Assembly: GCA_026709505.1 (NCBI GenBank)
Contig: JAPOSW010000087.1
Coordinates: 1-46,091 of the forward strand
Reading direction: 5' to 3'
Source: Gammaproteobacteria bacterium
GTDB taxonomy: Bacteria > Pseudomonadota > Gammaproteobacteria > Arenicellales > Poriferihabitantaceae
DNA: 46,091 bases
Shown: positions 26,412-35,543 of the stretch, piece by piece
Numbering within the stretch: position 1 is the stretch's first letter
Layout: each line of letters opens with the position of its first letter
The notes under the pieces: model-generated
Databases searched by the model: none
The model's input: only the letters and a program-made list of their open reading frames with translations
What the model was told of the DNA's origin: nothing
Made by a program: the position numbers and the translations under genes

Positions 26412-27587
26412 TCAGCAAAAAGCCTGTAATCCGGTTTGTGCACGACCAAGAATCAGGGCATGGATATCGTGGGTGCCTTCGTAGGTGTTGACCGATTCGA
26501 GATTACACATATGCCGCATTACATGGTATTCGTCCGAAACACCGTTGCCACCGTGGATATCCCGGGCGATGCGGGCAATCTCAAGGGATTTTCCACAGTT
26601 ATTGCGCTTCATCATGGAGACACATTCAACCGGGCACACGCCTTCGTCCATCAGGCGACCGAGTCGTAACGCACCCTGGAGACCGAGCGTGATTTCGGTT
26701 TGCATATCCACCAGTTTTTTCTGGATCAACTGGTTCTGTGCAATCGGTCTTCCAAACTGCATCCTCTCCATTGCATAGCGGCGTGCAGCATGCCAACAGA
26801 ATTCAGCTGCCCCCATCGTGCCCCAGGCAATCCCGTAACGAGCCTTGTTCAAGCACCCGAATGGTCCCTTGAGCCCAGCTACACCGGGTAACAGGTTCTC
26901 CTCGGGGACCAGCAGGTTGGTCATCACGATCTCACCGGTTGCGGATGCTCGCAGGCTCAGCTTGCCTTCAATTTTCGGGGTCTCAAATCCATCCATGCCA
27001 CGTTCAAGAATAAAACCGCGGATGACCCCCTCCAGTTTTGCCCACACCACAGCCATATCGGCAACCGGAGCATTGCTGATCCATGCCTTGGAGCCATTTA
27101 ACAGATAACCATCCGCAGTCCGTTCTGCCCGGGATTGCATGCTTCCCGGGTCTGATCCGTGGTCGGGTTCGGTGAGTCCAAAACATCCGATTGAGGAACC
27201 TTCCGCCAACGCCGGTAGATACTTCTGTTTCTGTGCATCGGATCCGTAGCTGTAAATCGGATACATGACCAGTGAGGACTGCACGCTCATGGCTGAGCGG
27301 TATCCACTGTCTACCCGTTCCACCTCACGTGCAATCAGGCCATAACTCACGTGATTCAGGTCACTGCCCCCATATTCGCTCGGGAGCGTCGACCCGAGCA
27401 TGCCCAGTTCCCCAAAGCGGCGCATGATTCCAGTATCAAAATGTTCATTGCGGTTGGCTTCGGTAATGCCGGGCATCAGCACGTCAGAACAGAACTTGCG
27501 CACACTGTTGCGGACTAGACGTTCCTCTTCAGTTAGCTGGGTATCCAGATCAAAGGGATCATCCCATTGAAATACAGATGTTGGCAT
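26412..27587 (-). CDS. gcdH: Glutaryl-CoA dehydrogenase-like acyl-CoA dehydrogenase
   Basis: The 391-aa protein has the acyl-CoA dehydrogenase motifs [62 protein letters not shown] and [40 protein letters not shown] ends it, with the catalytic Glu in YEGT. That combination is typical of GcdH, which oxidatively decarboxylates glutaryl-CoA to crotonyl-CoA in lysine and tryptophan breakdown. It reads leftward towards the class V aminotransferase, 114 bp away. Confidence 0.88.
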   Translation of the reverse strand: MPTSVFQWDDPFDLDTQLTEEERLVRNSVRKFCSDVLMPGITEANRNEHFDTGIMRRFGELGMLGSTLPSEYGGSDLNHVSYGLIAREVERVDSGYRSAMSVQSSLVMYPIYSYGSDAQKQKYLPALAEGSSIGCFGLTEPDHGSDPGSMQSRAERTADGYLLNGSKAWISNAPVADMAVVWAKLEGVIRGFILERGMDGFETPKIEGKLSLRASATGEIVMTNLLVPEENLLPGVAGLKGPFGCLNKARYGIAWGTMGAAEFCWHAARRYAMERMQFGRPIAQNQLIQKKLVDMQTEITLGLQGALRLGRLMDEGVCPVECVSMMKRNNCGKSLEIARIARDIHGGNGVSDEYHVMRHMCNLESVNTYEGTHDIHALILGRAQTGLQAFC

Positions 27588-27612
27588 GGGTGGTTTTCGG
27601 GTTAAGGGTGAA

Positions 27613-29277
27613 TCATTCTCGCGGTCGTTTCAGGCTGATTGCCAGGAATGTAATTACGATACCCAGAAACAATGCAATCCCTCCCCATCTCGTGTTCACG
27701 ATGGTCGTGAAGGTATCCGGATACAATGACAGGAAAGCGAGAATAAACAAGCCAAAGGCGATCATGATGATCACGCGATATACCTGTTGTACCGATCGGT
27801 TCAGGTTTCGAATTTCCCTGTCCCGGGTAGTGATCGTCATCTGCTCGTTTTTCAAGTTGTAGAGCAGCTGATGGAAAAGTCCCGGGATTTCAGGAGCATG
27901 ATTGATCAGGTAGGGCAATTCACGACGTACGGTTTTAAGCAGTGACCTGGGGCCGAATTGTTCAGCTGTCCACTTTTCAAGAAACGGCTTGGCTGTCGTC
28001 CACAGGTTGAGACCCGGATACAGTTGTCTACCCAGGCCTTCAATATTGAAGATGGTTTTTTGCAGCAGGACCAGTTGCGGCTGAAGCGGCATGTCGAAGC
28101 GCCGGGCCACGCGTAGCAGATCAAGAAAAAAAGCACCAAACGAAATCTCGCTAATCGGCTTGGCAAATATAGGTTCGCAAACAGTACGGATAGCCGACTC
28201 GAAATGTTCCACATTCGTGTCAGGGGGAACCCAGCCTGCCAGGATATGCGCTTCGGCAACCCGGCGATAGTCGCGATTGAAGAAGGCCAGCAGGTTCTCC
28301 GCAAGATAGCGCTTGTCCGGGGTACTCAGGGTACCCATAATCCCGAAGTCAACCGCACAGTATCTGCCATCCTCCAGCACGAATATATTGCCGGGATGCA
28401 TGTCCGCATGAAAAAACCCGTGATCAAGTGCCTGGGTGAAGAAGATTTTAACCCCCCGTTCTGCAAGCTCCTGCAGGCTGATTCCGGCTTCAGTGAGCAG
28501 TTCGACATCGCGAATCGGAATGCCGTAAATTCGTTCCATGACCATGACTTCATGAGAAGTCAAGTCCCAGAAGATTTTGGGAACGTATAACTCGTTGGAG
28601 TCCTTGAAGTTGATGCTGAACTGACTGGTGCTGGCCGCCTCTCTCATCAGGTCCAGTTCATCATAAATGGTCTGCTGATAGTCTGCGACAAGTTCCATGG
28701 GCTTGAAGCGTTTTGCCTGGGGCCAGTACACTTCTGCGATTTTGGCTACAATCCACATCAACGCCAGGTCCCTGTCAATGGTTTTCCTGATGTCGGGACG
28801 AATCAGCTTGACCACCACATCGGTGTCATCATGCAGAGTTGCGTAGTGAACCTGGGCGACGGATGCCGCAGCCGCTGATTCTCGCTCGAGCTTCTTGAAG
28901 TGCGTGTCTACGGACGTACCGAGAGCCGACTCGATTATGGATATCGCCTGTTCCGCAGGGAAGGGCTCGACCCGGTCCTGAAGCTCTGCCAAATGCTCCG
29001 ATATGTCTTGAGGGATGAGATCCGGCCGGGTCGAGAGCACTTGGCCAAACTTGATGAAAATCGGTCCGAGCTCCTTGAGCGCCCGAGTCAGTCGTTCTCC
29101 CCGGGATAGATCAAGACCGCTTTTTCTGGGCAGAAACCGGAACAGGAACACATACGGTCGTAAGGGCTGCAGGGCGCGCACGAATTCGTCGAGACCGTGT
29201 CTTGTGCAAATCCGCACAATGCGCAATGCACGGTACAGATCCTTGATGGTAATTCTAGTTCGCATGCCGGCCTTCAC
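27613..29277 (-). CDS. ubiB: UbiB, ubiquinone biosynthesis kinase-like protein
   Basis: The 554-aa protein has [16 protein letters not shown] (KxGQ motif), [16 protein letters not shown] (the A-rich loop), [21 protein letters not shown] and VDFGIMGTL (the DFG-like motif). These are ABC1/UbiB features. Two membrane helices close the protein ([18 protein letters not shown] and [16 protein letters not shown]). UbiB is a membrane ATPase-like helper of ubiquinone synthesis. It is the last gene of the ubiE-ubiJ-ubiB run, 3 bp after ubiJ. Confidence 0.95.
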   Translation of the reverse strand: MKAGMRTRITIKDLYRALRIVRICTRHGLDEFVRALQPLRPYVFLFRFLPRKSGLDLSRGERLTRALKELGPIFIKFGQVLSTRPDLIPQDISEHLAELQDRVEPFPAEQAISIIESALGTSVDTHFKKLERESAAAASVAQVHYATLHDDTDVVVKLIRPDIRKTIDRDLALMWIVAKIAEVYWPQAKRFKPMELVADYQQTIYDELDLMREAASTSQFSINFKDSNELYVPKIFWDLTSHEVMVMERIYGIPIRDVELLTEAGISLQELAERGVKIFFTQALDHGFFHADMHPGNIFVLEDGRYCAVDFGIMGTLSTPDKRYLAENLLAFFNRDYRRVAEAHILAGWVPPDTNVEHFESAIRTVCEPIFAKPISEISFGAFFLDLLRVARRFDMPLQPQLVLLQKTIFNIEGLGRQLYPGLNLWTTAKPFLEKWTAEQFGPRSLLKTVRRELPYLINHAPEIPGLFHQLLYNLKNEQMTITTRDREIRNLNRSVQQVYRVIIMIAFGLFILAFLSLYPDTFTTIVNTRWGGIALFLGIVITFLAISLKRPRE

Positions 29278-29280
29278 CGT

Positions 29281-29895
29281 TTAGCCTGGATTGGCAGCAG
29301 TTTTCTGTTTGAGAGCAGCAACGCGAAGTTCGGCCCGGTCAAGACGGGACCTCAGTGCATCGACTTCCTGGGCATGTCGTCGCATAGAGGCTTGACTGAC
29401 CAGTAGCTGCTTTTCCTCCTGCAAGTACTCGCTCAGGTTTTTTTGTGCTAGACGGGCGGAATTGCCAAACATCCGGATCGTCGAGGTCATTAGGACATTC
29501 AGTTTGCGGGCAGGAGTATCGCCAATTATGCTGGCAAGCAGCTCTTCCCGGTCCAGATCCATTTTGGCAAGAATCTGCTGGAGAGACTGCGCCAGTTCAA
29601 GGTCACCTTGAATGGAAACCGGCTTCCTTGACTCAATTTGAAAACCAAGACCGCCAAAACCATATACGGCGAAAGCCTCGAACGAACCGATCAGCGTAAC
29701 ATCCGCATCGCGGTCGCACCGGGGCTGGAACACCAGTCCCTCAGGGATCGGCAAGACAAATAGATCGATATCCGGGGCATGGATAATCAAGTGAAAAACC
29801 TTGCCTTCCAGTTTTCCGAGCCGCTCTCTCGTGCCCGGGTCTGCTGCGGCAAGCCTGTGGCTGGCAAGGGTCAGTAGTTTACACAGGGAATTCAT
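29281..29895 (-). CDS. ubiJ: UbiJ, SCP2-domain ubiquinone biosynthesis accessory factor
   Basis: The 204-aa protein has an SCP2-like lipid-binding domain (FHLIIHAPDIDLFVLPIPEG, RCDRDADVTLIGSFEAF, ESRKPVSIQGDLELAQSLQQILAKMDLDREELLASIIGD). A C-terminal coiled-coil tail (SQASMRRHAQEVDALRSRLDRAELRVAALKQ) ends it. UbiJ, with UbiK, organises the soluble Ubi complex. It sits between ubiE and ubiB with 6 bp and 3 bp gaps, the usual gammaproteobacterial order. Confidence 0.9.
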   Translation of the reverse strand: MNSLCKLLTLASHRLAAADPGTRERLGKLEGKVFHLIIHAPDIDLFVLPIPEGLVFQPRCDRDADVTLIGSFEAFAVYGFGGLGFQIESRKPVSIQGDLELAQSLQQILAKMDLDREELLASIIGDTPARKLNVLMTSTIRMFGNSARLAQKNLSEYLQEEKQLLVSQASMRRHAQEVDALRSRLDRAELRVAALKQKTAANPG

Positions 29896-29901
29896 TCGAT
29901 T

Positions 29902-30660
29902 TCAGCTGTATCGGGTTGCAGTGTGAAGAGCCACGATGCCTCCGGCAAGGTTGTGGATGCGCACCGAGTCCATGCCTGCATTCTCCATCATGGATTTCAG
30001 CGATAACTGGTCGGGGTGGCGGCGGATTGACTCTACCAGATAGCGATAACTCGATGCATCGTTCGCGACCCATTGTCCGATCCTGGGGATGACCTTGAAT
30101 GAGTACTGATCATAGATGCGCTTCAATTGCAGGCTGGTGGGTTCGGAAAACTCCAGCACCATCAACTTGCCGCCCGGCTTCAACACCCGTCGCATGGATT
30201 TCAGGGCCAGTTCTTTCCGGGTAATGTTTCTCAGGCCAAACGAAATGGAAACACAATCGAAACTGTGGTCTTCGAAAGGCAGGTTTTCGGCATCGGCAAG
30301 GACATAGCGGACATTCCGAAGATGCCCATGATCGACCATATTCTGACGGCCAAGTTCAAGCATGTCAGGGTTGATATCGGTCAACACGACTTCACCTGGT
30401 TCGCCAACCCGTCTTGCAAACTGGATTGCCAGATCGCCACTGCCGGCTGCAACATCCAGCGCATGATCGCCTTTGCGAAGGCCGCTTTGCATGACTGCGA
30501 AACTTTTCCAGATTCGATGCAGTCCGAATGACATCAGGTCATTCATCAAGTCATAGCGTCCGGCGACAGAGGAGAAAACTTCGCTGACCAGACGGGTTTT
30601 TTCAGATTCACTGACCGATCTGTATCCAAAATGGGCCGGATTGTTGCATTCTCCTTGCAT
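29902..30660 (-). CDS. ubiE: UbiE, demethylmenaquinone/ubiquinone C-methyltransferase
   Basis: From ATG 30660 it is 252 aa. An upstream in-frame start would add 53 low-complexity residues and is unlikely. FGYRSVSESEKTRLVSEVFSSVAGRYDLMNDLMSFGLHRIWK matches the UbiE N-terminus. DVAAGSGDLAIQFARRVG is the SAM motif I, followed by DINPDMLELG, ADAENLPFEDHSFD and SFGLRNI. The C-terminal EFSEPTS and YRYLVESIRRHPDQ complete it. It methylates the quinone ring. The ubiJ stop-start gap is 6 bp. Confidence 0.93.
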   Translation of the reverse strand: MQGECNNPAHFGYRSVSESEKTRLVSEVFSSVAGRYDLMNDLMSFGLHRIWKSFAVMQSGLRKGDHALDVAAGSGDLAIQFARRVGEPGEVVLTDINPDMLELGRQNMVDHGHLRNVRYVLADAENLPFEDHSFDCVSISFGLRNITRKELALKSMRRVLKPGGKLMVLEFSEPTSLQLKRIYDQYSFKVIPRIGQWVANDASSYRYLVESIRRHPDQLSLKSMMENAGMDSVRIHNLAGGIVALHTATRYS

Positions 30661-30688
30661 TGGGTTAGCGTTCAAGCGGTGTCCTTGA

Positions 30689-31051
30689 TCAAGAGTCCAG
30701 CTTGCGCTCGTGTCCAGCCTCGGCCAGTCTGGACAGGTAGTGTTGCCAGTTCTCCTTTTGATATTTGCCCAGCTGATACAGGGTATCCCATGAATAAATG
30801 CCGGTATCGTGCCCATCATCGAAAACTGGCTTGATGGCGTAGTTTCCCATCGGCTGGATCGAACTGATGTTGACGTTCTCCTTGTTGAGCTGAAGCACTT
30901 CCTGGCCCGGTCCGTGGCCTTGAACTTCTGCCGAAGGCGAGAAGACTCTGAGATATTCGCAGCTCATCTCGAATTTCTCGTCGCCGAATGAGACAGTGAG
31001 AATTCGGGTGCGCTGGTTGAGGTGAATTTCGGTTGGCGTATACTTGCTCAT
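30689..31051 (-). CDS. DUF971 (GBBH-like N-terminal domain) protein
   Basis: The 120-aa protein starts MSKYTPTEIHLNQRTRILTV and has the DUF971 landmarks: FEMSCEYLRVFSPSAEVQGHGPGQ, VNISSIQPMGNYAIKPVFDDGHDTGIYSWDTL and YQLGKYQKENWQHYL. This is the N-terminal domain found in gamma-butyrobetaine hydroxylase, here free-standing, as often encoded next to ubi genes. Its role is unclear. It lies 28 bp upstream of ubiE on the same strand and may be cotranscribed. Confidence 0.85.
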   Translation of the reverse strand: MSKYTPTEIHLNQRTRILTVSFGDEKFEMSCEYLRVFSPSAEVQGHGPGQEVLQLNKENVNISSIQPMGNYAIKPVFDDGHDTGIYSWDTLYQLGKYQKENWQHYLSRLAEAGHERKLDS

Positions 31052-31284
31052 TGCAAGACCGCAGTGGCGGATTGAACTGGCGGATATTGTACTCGAAATT
31101 GAGCGGTCAATTGACCGGGATCAAGTGCTGGCAATCGGGTTGATCGCTGCCTCTGGTCAGATTTTGCGGATTGCATGTCTTCATCAGGCATTTGAGAATC
31201 GGTGCAAATGACGGGAACTTCTCGCTATACTTGCTTCTATTCAATGCTGGCCAGTGCCTCTCCAGAGAACCAGACAGAATATTC

Positions 31285-32097
31285 ATGAAGAAAAGATCCA
31301 GAACACGAAAGGATGGCGTCATGCGGGAAGGTGTCTACCTGGCGGAATTAAACCGGCTGCAGGTGGAGCTGGTGAAACTGCAGGAATGGATTGTCGAGAC
31401 AGGCGTCAAGGTAGCGGTCATTTTCGAAGGGCGTGACGCAGCCGGGAAGGGGGGCGTAATCAAACGCATCACTGAGGTCATGAACCCTCGGGTTTGCGGC
31501 GTGGTTGCCTTGCCGGCACCAACGGACCGTGAGCGAACACAATGGTATTTTCAACGCTATGCGGAGCATCTGCCCGCAGCTGGAGAGATCAGGCTATTTG
31601 ATCGAAGCTGGTACAACCGTGCGGGCGTGGAGCGCGTGATGGGATTTTGCTCGGATGAGGAATACATGGAGTTCCTGCGTTCCTGTCCTGAATTTGAGCA
31701 GCTGCTGATACGCGGCGGCATTCGCCTCATCAAGTACTGGTTTTCGGTCAGCGATGACGAACAGGAAAAGCGATTTCAGGCCAGGCTGAAGAACCCGCTC
31801 AAGCGCTGGAAGTTGAGCCCCATGGATATTGCTGCAAGAGACCGATGGGTCGAATATTCCAAGGCCAAGGACACGATGTTTGCCCACACTGATACTTCCT
31901 ATTCTCCCTGGTATGTTGTCGACTCGGACATCAAGAAGCATGGGCGGCTGAATTGCATTCACCACTTGCTGAGCTGTTTCGACTATGGAAAAACACTGGA
32001 CCCGCCGCTTGAACTTCCGCCTCGCCGATTGGTAACGGACATGTATGAACGCTCAGATTGGGAATCACAGACATTTATTCCAACGGTTTATCCCTGA
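31285..32097 (+). CDS. ppk2: PPK2-family polyphosphate kinase
   Basis: From ATG 31285 it is 270 aa. EGRDAAGKGGVIKRITEVMNPR is Walker A, and LFDRSWYNRAGVERVMGF is Walker B. GFCSDEEYMEFLRSCPEFE and FQARLKNPLKRWKLSPMD (lid) follow. These are the complete PPK2 motifs. PPK2 enzymes phosphorylate nucleotides with polyphosphate. The subclass (I, II or III) cannot be assigned with certainty. It starts 66 bp upstream of pncA on the same strand. Confidence 0.9.
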   Translation: MKKRSRTRKDGVMREGVYLAELNRLQVELVKLQEWIVETGVKVAVIFEGRDAAGKGGVIKRITEVMNPRVCGVVALPAPTDRERTQWYFQRYAEHLPAAGEIRLFDRSWYNRAGVERVMGFCSDEEYMEFLRSCPEFEQLLIRGGIRLIKYWFSVSDDEQEKRFQARLKNPLKRWKLSPMDIAARDRWVEYSKAKDTMFAHTDTSYSPWYVVDSDIKKHGRLNCIHHLLSCFDYGKTLDPPLELPPRRLVTDMYERSDWESQTFIPTVYP

Positions 32098-32163
32098 ATC
32101 GATGATGAGAGCCTGCTTGATTTTGTACAGCCTGATCATCCGGCGCCAGCGGCCGGAGACAGC

Positions 32164-32787
32164 ATGATCAACAACACCGCTGACTGTCTGATTGTTATTG
32201 ATGTACAGAACGATTTCTGTTCGGGTGGAGCTCTTGAAGTGCCGTCCGGGGAGGAGGTCGTACCCGTTATCAACCAGCTCGCGAATGAATTTGCTCATTG
32301 GGTTCTGACTCAGGACTGGCATCCGGCCGGCCATCATTCATTTGCCTCTGTACATGACGGCAAGTCACCATTTGAAACGGCTGAGCTAGATTACGGGACC
32401 CAGGTATTGTGGCCGGATCACTGTATTCAGGGCACTTTCGGGGCCGAGTTCCATGCCGGTCTGGATACAACTGGCGCTGAGCTCATTATTCGCAAGGGGT
32501 TCAGGCCCTCTATAGACTCTTATTCCGCATTTGCCGAAAATGATCGAACCACTCCCACCGGATTGTCGGGCTATCTTGCCCATCGGGGGTTTCGTCGTCT
32601 CTTTCTTGCCGGTTTGGCTACCGATTACTGTGTTGCCTGGTCAGCGCTTGATGCAAGACGCGAAGGCTTTGAAGTGGTATTGATTGAAGATGCCTGTCGG
32701 GCCATTGACATGAATGGCTCGAAGCGGGCTGCGATCGACCGGATGGATGATGCGGGCGTCGTTCGAATTAGCACGGCAGACCTGTAG
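32164..32787 (+). CDS. pncA: Nicotinamidase/pyrazinamidase
   Basis: The 207-aa protein has the isochorismatase-fold motifs VIDVQNDFCSGGALEV (catalytic Asp), LTQDWHPAGHHSFAS (metal-binding D-x-H and H), LWPDHCIQGTFGAEFH, IIRKGFRPSIDSYSAF (catalytic Lys) and LAGLATDYCVAWSA (nucleophilic Cys). It hydrolyses nicotinamide to nicotinate in the NAD salvage cycle. The 2OG-oxygenase gene starts 7 bp after its stop. Confidence 0.92.
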   Translation: MINNTADCLIVIDVQNDFCSGGALEVPSGEEVVPVINQLANEFAHWVLTQDWHPAGHHSFASVHDGKSPFETAELDYGTQVLWPDHCIQGTFGAEFHAGLDTTGAELIIRKGFRPSIDSYSAFAENDRTTPTGLSGYLAHRGFRRLFLAGLATDYCVAWSALDARREGFEVVLIEDACRAIDMNGSKRAAIDRMDDAGVVRISTADL

Positions 32788-32794
32788 CAAAAAA

Positions 32795-33412
32795 ATGTCC
32801 GGTCCCGATTCGGCAACAGAGTCAGAGGATTCAGGGACATTTCGAGAGGTCAAGCCGGGTTCATTCATTTACGAGTACAAGCAGGCATTGGATTCCTGGA
32901 TTTGCCGGGAGATGATTCGCCGCTTTGAAGCCAACCCTGGTCAGCAGGTTCAGGGGCGTATTGGACAAGACGCAAGCCTGGAAGAGAGCATCAAGCGATC
33001 AACGGATTTACGGATCAGTGGCAGGGAAGACTGGAGGGATATCGATGAGGTACTCAAGCATTCCCTGACGCAAGGGCTGTCTGCTGTTTCGGGACTGCAT
33101 CCTTTTTTTGGGGCGAATCGCTTTCACGATATCGGATACAACCTGCAAAAAACCGAAATCGGCGATTTTTACCATTGGCATATTGATGCCGGACCGGGTC
33201 AATTTGCAAAGCGCCAACTGGTTGCAATCTGGTATTTGAATGATTGCTCAGGACCGGGTGGCGAAACAGAATTTTATTTTCAGAACGTTTCCGTGCGTCC
33301 GGAGGAAGGCACCCTTGTCTTGTTTCCTCCATTCTGGACGCACCTGCATCGAGGCAGGACACTTGAGTCGGGCATCAAGTACATTGCCACCACCTGGATT
33401 TGCTGTGAGTAG
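32795..33412 (+). CDS. 2OG-Fe(II) oxygenase-family protein
   Basis: From ATG 32795 it is 205 aa; longer upstream reading would overlap pncA. The 2OG-Fe(II) facial triad is visible: FYHWHIDAGPG gives H and D, and THLHRGRTLESGIKYIATTWI gives the second His and the 2OG-binding Arg. LVAIWYLNDCSGPGGETEF and YFQNVSVRPEEGTLVLFPPFW complete the double-stranded beta-helix. It resembles the PKHD/prolyl-4-hydroxylase-like group. Substrate unknown. Only 7 bp after pncA, so cotranscribed. Confidence 0.8.
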   Translation: MSGPDSATESEDSGTFREVKPGSFIYEYKQALDSWICREMIRRFEANPGQQVQGRIGQDASLEESIKRSTDLRISGREDWRDIDEVLKHSLTQGLSAVSGLHPFFGANRFHDIGYNLQKTEIGDFYHWHIDAGPGQFAKRQLVAIWYLNDCSGPGGETEFYFQNVSVRPEEGTLVLFPPFWTHLHRGRTLESGIKYIATTWICCE

Positions 33413-33705
33413 AATACTGAGGTTCACATTTGGACATGAACTTAACGCTTCCATGCAGGTTTGGCAATAGAGTGCTTGTCCCGGCTCATGGCATGAGGGA
33501 TTTTGATCATGAAGACCTAGTTGACTGAGGAAAGGCAGGTCAGCTGGGTAGATTAGGAAATGTTAATCCGACCTTTCTCCTGTCGGAGCATTTCTAAATC
33601 GGGCATGCATGATCAAGAAATCAACCATCAGCATCTGATTCCGAATTAGGCAAGCTGTTTTATCCGTAGTGGGTCATTCTGGTAACTACAGGGCCTATGC
33701 AGGAA
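33413..33705. other. About 300 bp without a recognisable gene
   Basis: Only short frames are present. The left part contains the tail of the 2OG-oxygenase transcript. No hairpin with a T-run and no repeat was noticed before the stem at 33706. Confidence 0.3.
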
Positions 33706-33729
33706 GGGGGCATCCTGGAGACTGCCCCC
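33706..33729 (-). terminator. Hairpin past the secreted-family gene
   Basis: GGGGGCA (33706-33712) pairs with TGCCCCC (33723-33729) over a 10-nt loop. It lies about 40 bp past the minus-strand stop at 33771. No T-run follows on the minus strand, so the termination role is provisional. Confidence 0.4.
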
Positions 33730-33770
33730 ACCGACAAGATCAGCATCCCGTAGCGTTTTCGGCCCGGCCG

Positions 33771-34451
33771 TCAGTTGGCGTTGGCACAGCCTAGGCTGCG
33801 CCGTTGTGCAGTGTTCTGGTCATTGTCATTCCAGAGCCTGGACCGGCCGCACAGGCAGTTGCGGACATCGAGACGGGTGAGGGGGCTGATCGAGAAGCAT
33901 CCGCTTGTAGTGTTGGCCACGAAGCCGGGCTGCCCGCTCTCGTTGCTCGGCGTGTAGGTGCCGCCCGTCATGAAGCAGCGCCTGAGAAAGGGGCGTGCCT
34001 CGCCAAACCCGGTGGCCGTTGTGTAGACCACGGCAGTATAGGGGGTGTTTACGGTCAAGCCATTAGCAAGCTGGTTGGATCCACTAATGAGGGCCGTAAA
34101 TCCTGAATTTATGGAGGCCAAAGTCACGGTACTACCCACCTGTGAATCTGTCCGAGTATTGTAGACCTTGGCCAAAATTGGAAATGAGTTCGGACCGCCA
34201 TCCCCTGACCGGGATCTCAGCGTGCTGTACAGGTTTATAATTTCAGTGCGGTCAAAAGACACACTCATAGTGTTAACCGATATATCTCCCAAATCGATAT
34301 CGGTAACTTCTCCCGGCCCGTTACAAGCGGCTTGGCCGACCAGCCCCGGCGCGGTTATGGTCTGCGCCCCCGCCGGAACGGCCAGTACCGCAAGCAATAG
34401 AAGGGCTGTTAATTTACGAGGGGGGGGGGTGAGTTTCGTCAGTTGTTTCAT
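33771..34451 (-). CDS. Intact Cys-containing secreted family protein with C10 tract
   Basis: From ATG 34451 it is 226 aa. MKQLTKLTPPPRKLTALLLL, then AVLAVPAGAQ, is a signal peptide, and cleavage at AGA-Q is likely. The mature part is about 200 aa with Cys in AACNG, RCFMTGGTYT and CFSISPLTRLDVRNCLCGR. The T/S/N-rich middle holds VYNTRTDSQVG. The last motif ends in a C-x-C pair, suggesting disulfides or metal binding after export. The function is unknown. The DNA around its start matches that at 183-230 almost exactly over about 30 bp, including the C10 run, so the two were copied or converted. Confidence 0.65.
   Translation of the reverse strand: MKQLTKLTPPPRKLTALLLLAVLAVPAGAQTITAPGLVGQAACNGPGEVTDIDLGDISVNTMSVSFDRTEIINLYSTLRSRSGDGGPNSFPILAKVYNTRTDSQVGSTVTLASINSGFTALISGSNQLANGLTVNTPYTAVVYTTATGFGEARPFLRRCFMTGGTYTPSNESGQPGFVANTTSGCFSISPLTRLDVRNCLCGRSRLWNDNDQNTAQRRSLGCANAN
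34420..34429 (-). repeat. C10 homopolymer, paralogous to 199-208
   Basis: The coding strand has ten C within codons for TPPP of MKQLTKLTPPPR, the same tract and frame as at 199-208. Here too the frame is on. A one-base slip would abolish translation of the mature part. Confidence 0.7.
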
Positions 34452-34645
34452 TTCCTTCTCCGGATCGCTTGACGCGAGTTGCTGCAATTGCGGGCATTGT
34501 AACAGTTTCGTCTTCCAGAAAACAGGCTGATTGTCAAACTGAGCCGCTACCGCTTTATCGGTCGGACTGCCTTGTCCGAGAATCTCGAACAGGTTGCCTT
34601 CAAGCAATGCCTCTGGATAATGACCGTGAAATATATAACATGCAT

Positions 34646-35473
34646 TTATGCCTCGATCGGCGTGGATGGGGAATTTCCCCATTCGGACCAGGAACCCTGA
34701 TAGGCCCGAACACGAGGATATCCCAGCCATTTGAGAATATAGAACATGTGAGCAGAGCGACGGTTAGATTGACAATAGGGAATAATCTCGAGACTCGGGT
34801 CGACTCCGGCTTCAAGCAACTCTGACCGAAGCTCATCCGGATCCCGCAGTTGTTGATGCGTATCCAGTACATTCTTCCATTCATAGTGGACTGCTGATGG
34901 TATATGGCCTCCCCGCCCCGCCCGAATGTCAATGCCGTCATATTCCTCTCGGCTTCGAACATCAAGAATACATCGATCACTATTGCGAAGTGAGTCCATA
35001 AGGTAGTCCATTTCTGCAGCAGTTGATTCATCAACAGTGCAGGAGCAGGGATTTGGAGTCGGTGTGGCGGGTGCTGGTTCAACCGGCAGTCCCTCCGCCT
35101 TCCATGCTTGAATGCCGCCATCGAGCAATGCCACATGATGATGCGAGCAGGTCAGCAGTGTCCACAACAGTCGGGTGGCGCGAATACCGGAATGCTCATC
35201 ATAGGCAACGACCCGGGTGCTGGCATCAATGCCGAGACCGCTAATGAGCGTCGCCAATGCCCCAAGGTCAGGTAGCATGCCTTCGGCATGTCCGATTTCC
35301 CTGATGAGTTTTCCATAGCCCAGCCTGATGGCACCAGGTATGAAGTCGTGACTGATTGCAGAATCAGGCCTCAAGTCGACAATTCGAATATAATCGCCAA
35401 GGATGCCGCTCAGCTGCTCAGCACGGACTACCAGTTCAGGTCGGGAGGCGGTTTGTTGAAAAGATTGGTTCAT
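34646..35473 (-). CDS. sseA: Two-domain sulfurtransferase (thiosulfate/3-mercaptopyruvate)
   Basis: The 275-aa protein contains two rhodanese domains. The inactive first domain has IVDLRPDSAISHDFIPGAIRL and VVAYDEHSG. The second has CILDVRSREEYDGIDIRAGRGGHIPSAVHYEWKN and the active-site loop IPYCQSNRRSAHMFY with the nucleophilic Cys in CQSNRRS. This is the SseA/TST layout. A loop of type CG(S/T)GVT would mark mercaptopyruvate preference; here it is CQSNRR, so the donor is uncertain. The gene reads leftward, divergent from the GFA gene. Confidence 0.85.
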   Translation of the reverse strand: MNQSFQQTASRPELVVRAEQLSGILGDYIRIVDLRPDSAISHDFIPGAIRLGYGKLIREIGHAEGMLPDLGALATLISGLGIDASTRVVAYDEHSGIRATRLLWTLLTCSHHHVALLDGGIQAWKAEGLPVEPAPATPTPNPCSCTVDESTAAEMDYLMDSLRNSDRCILDVRSREEYDGIDIRAGRGGHIPSAVHYEWKNVLDTHQQLRDPDELRSELLEAGVDPSLEIIPYCQSNRRSAHMFYILKWLGYPRVRAYQGSWSEWGNSPSTPIEA

Positions 35474-35543
35474 GTCCGGGTATCCAGTAAACGAGGAGGG
35501 TTGAAACGTCAGTTACAATACCCCAAATAGACGGGAATAAATC

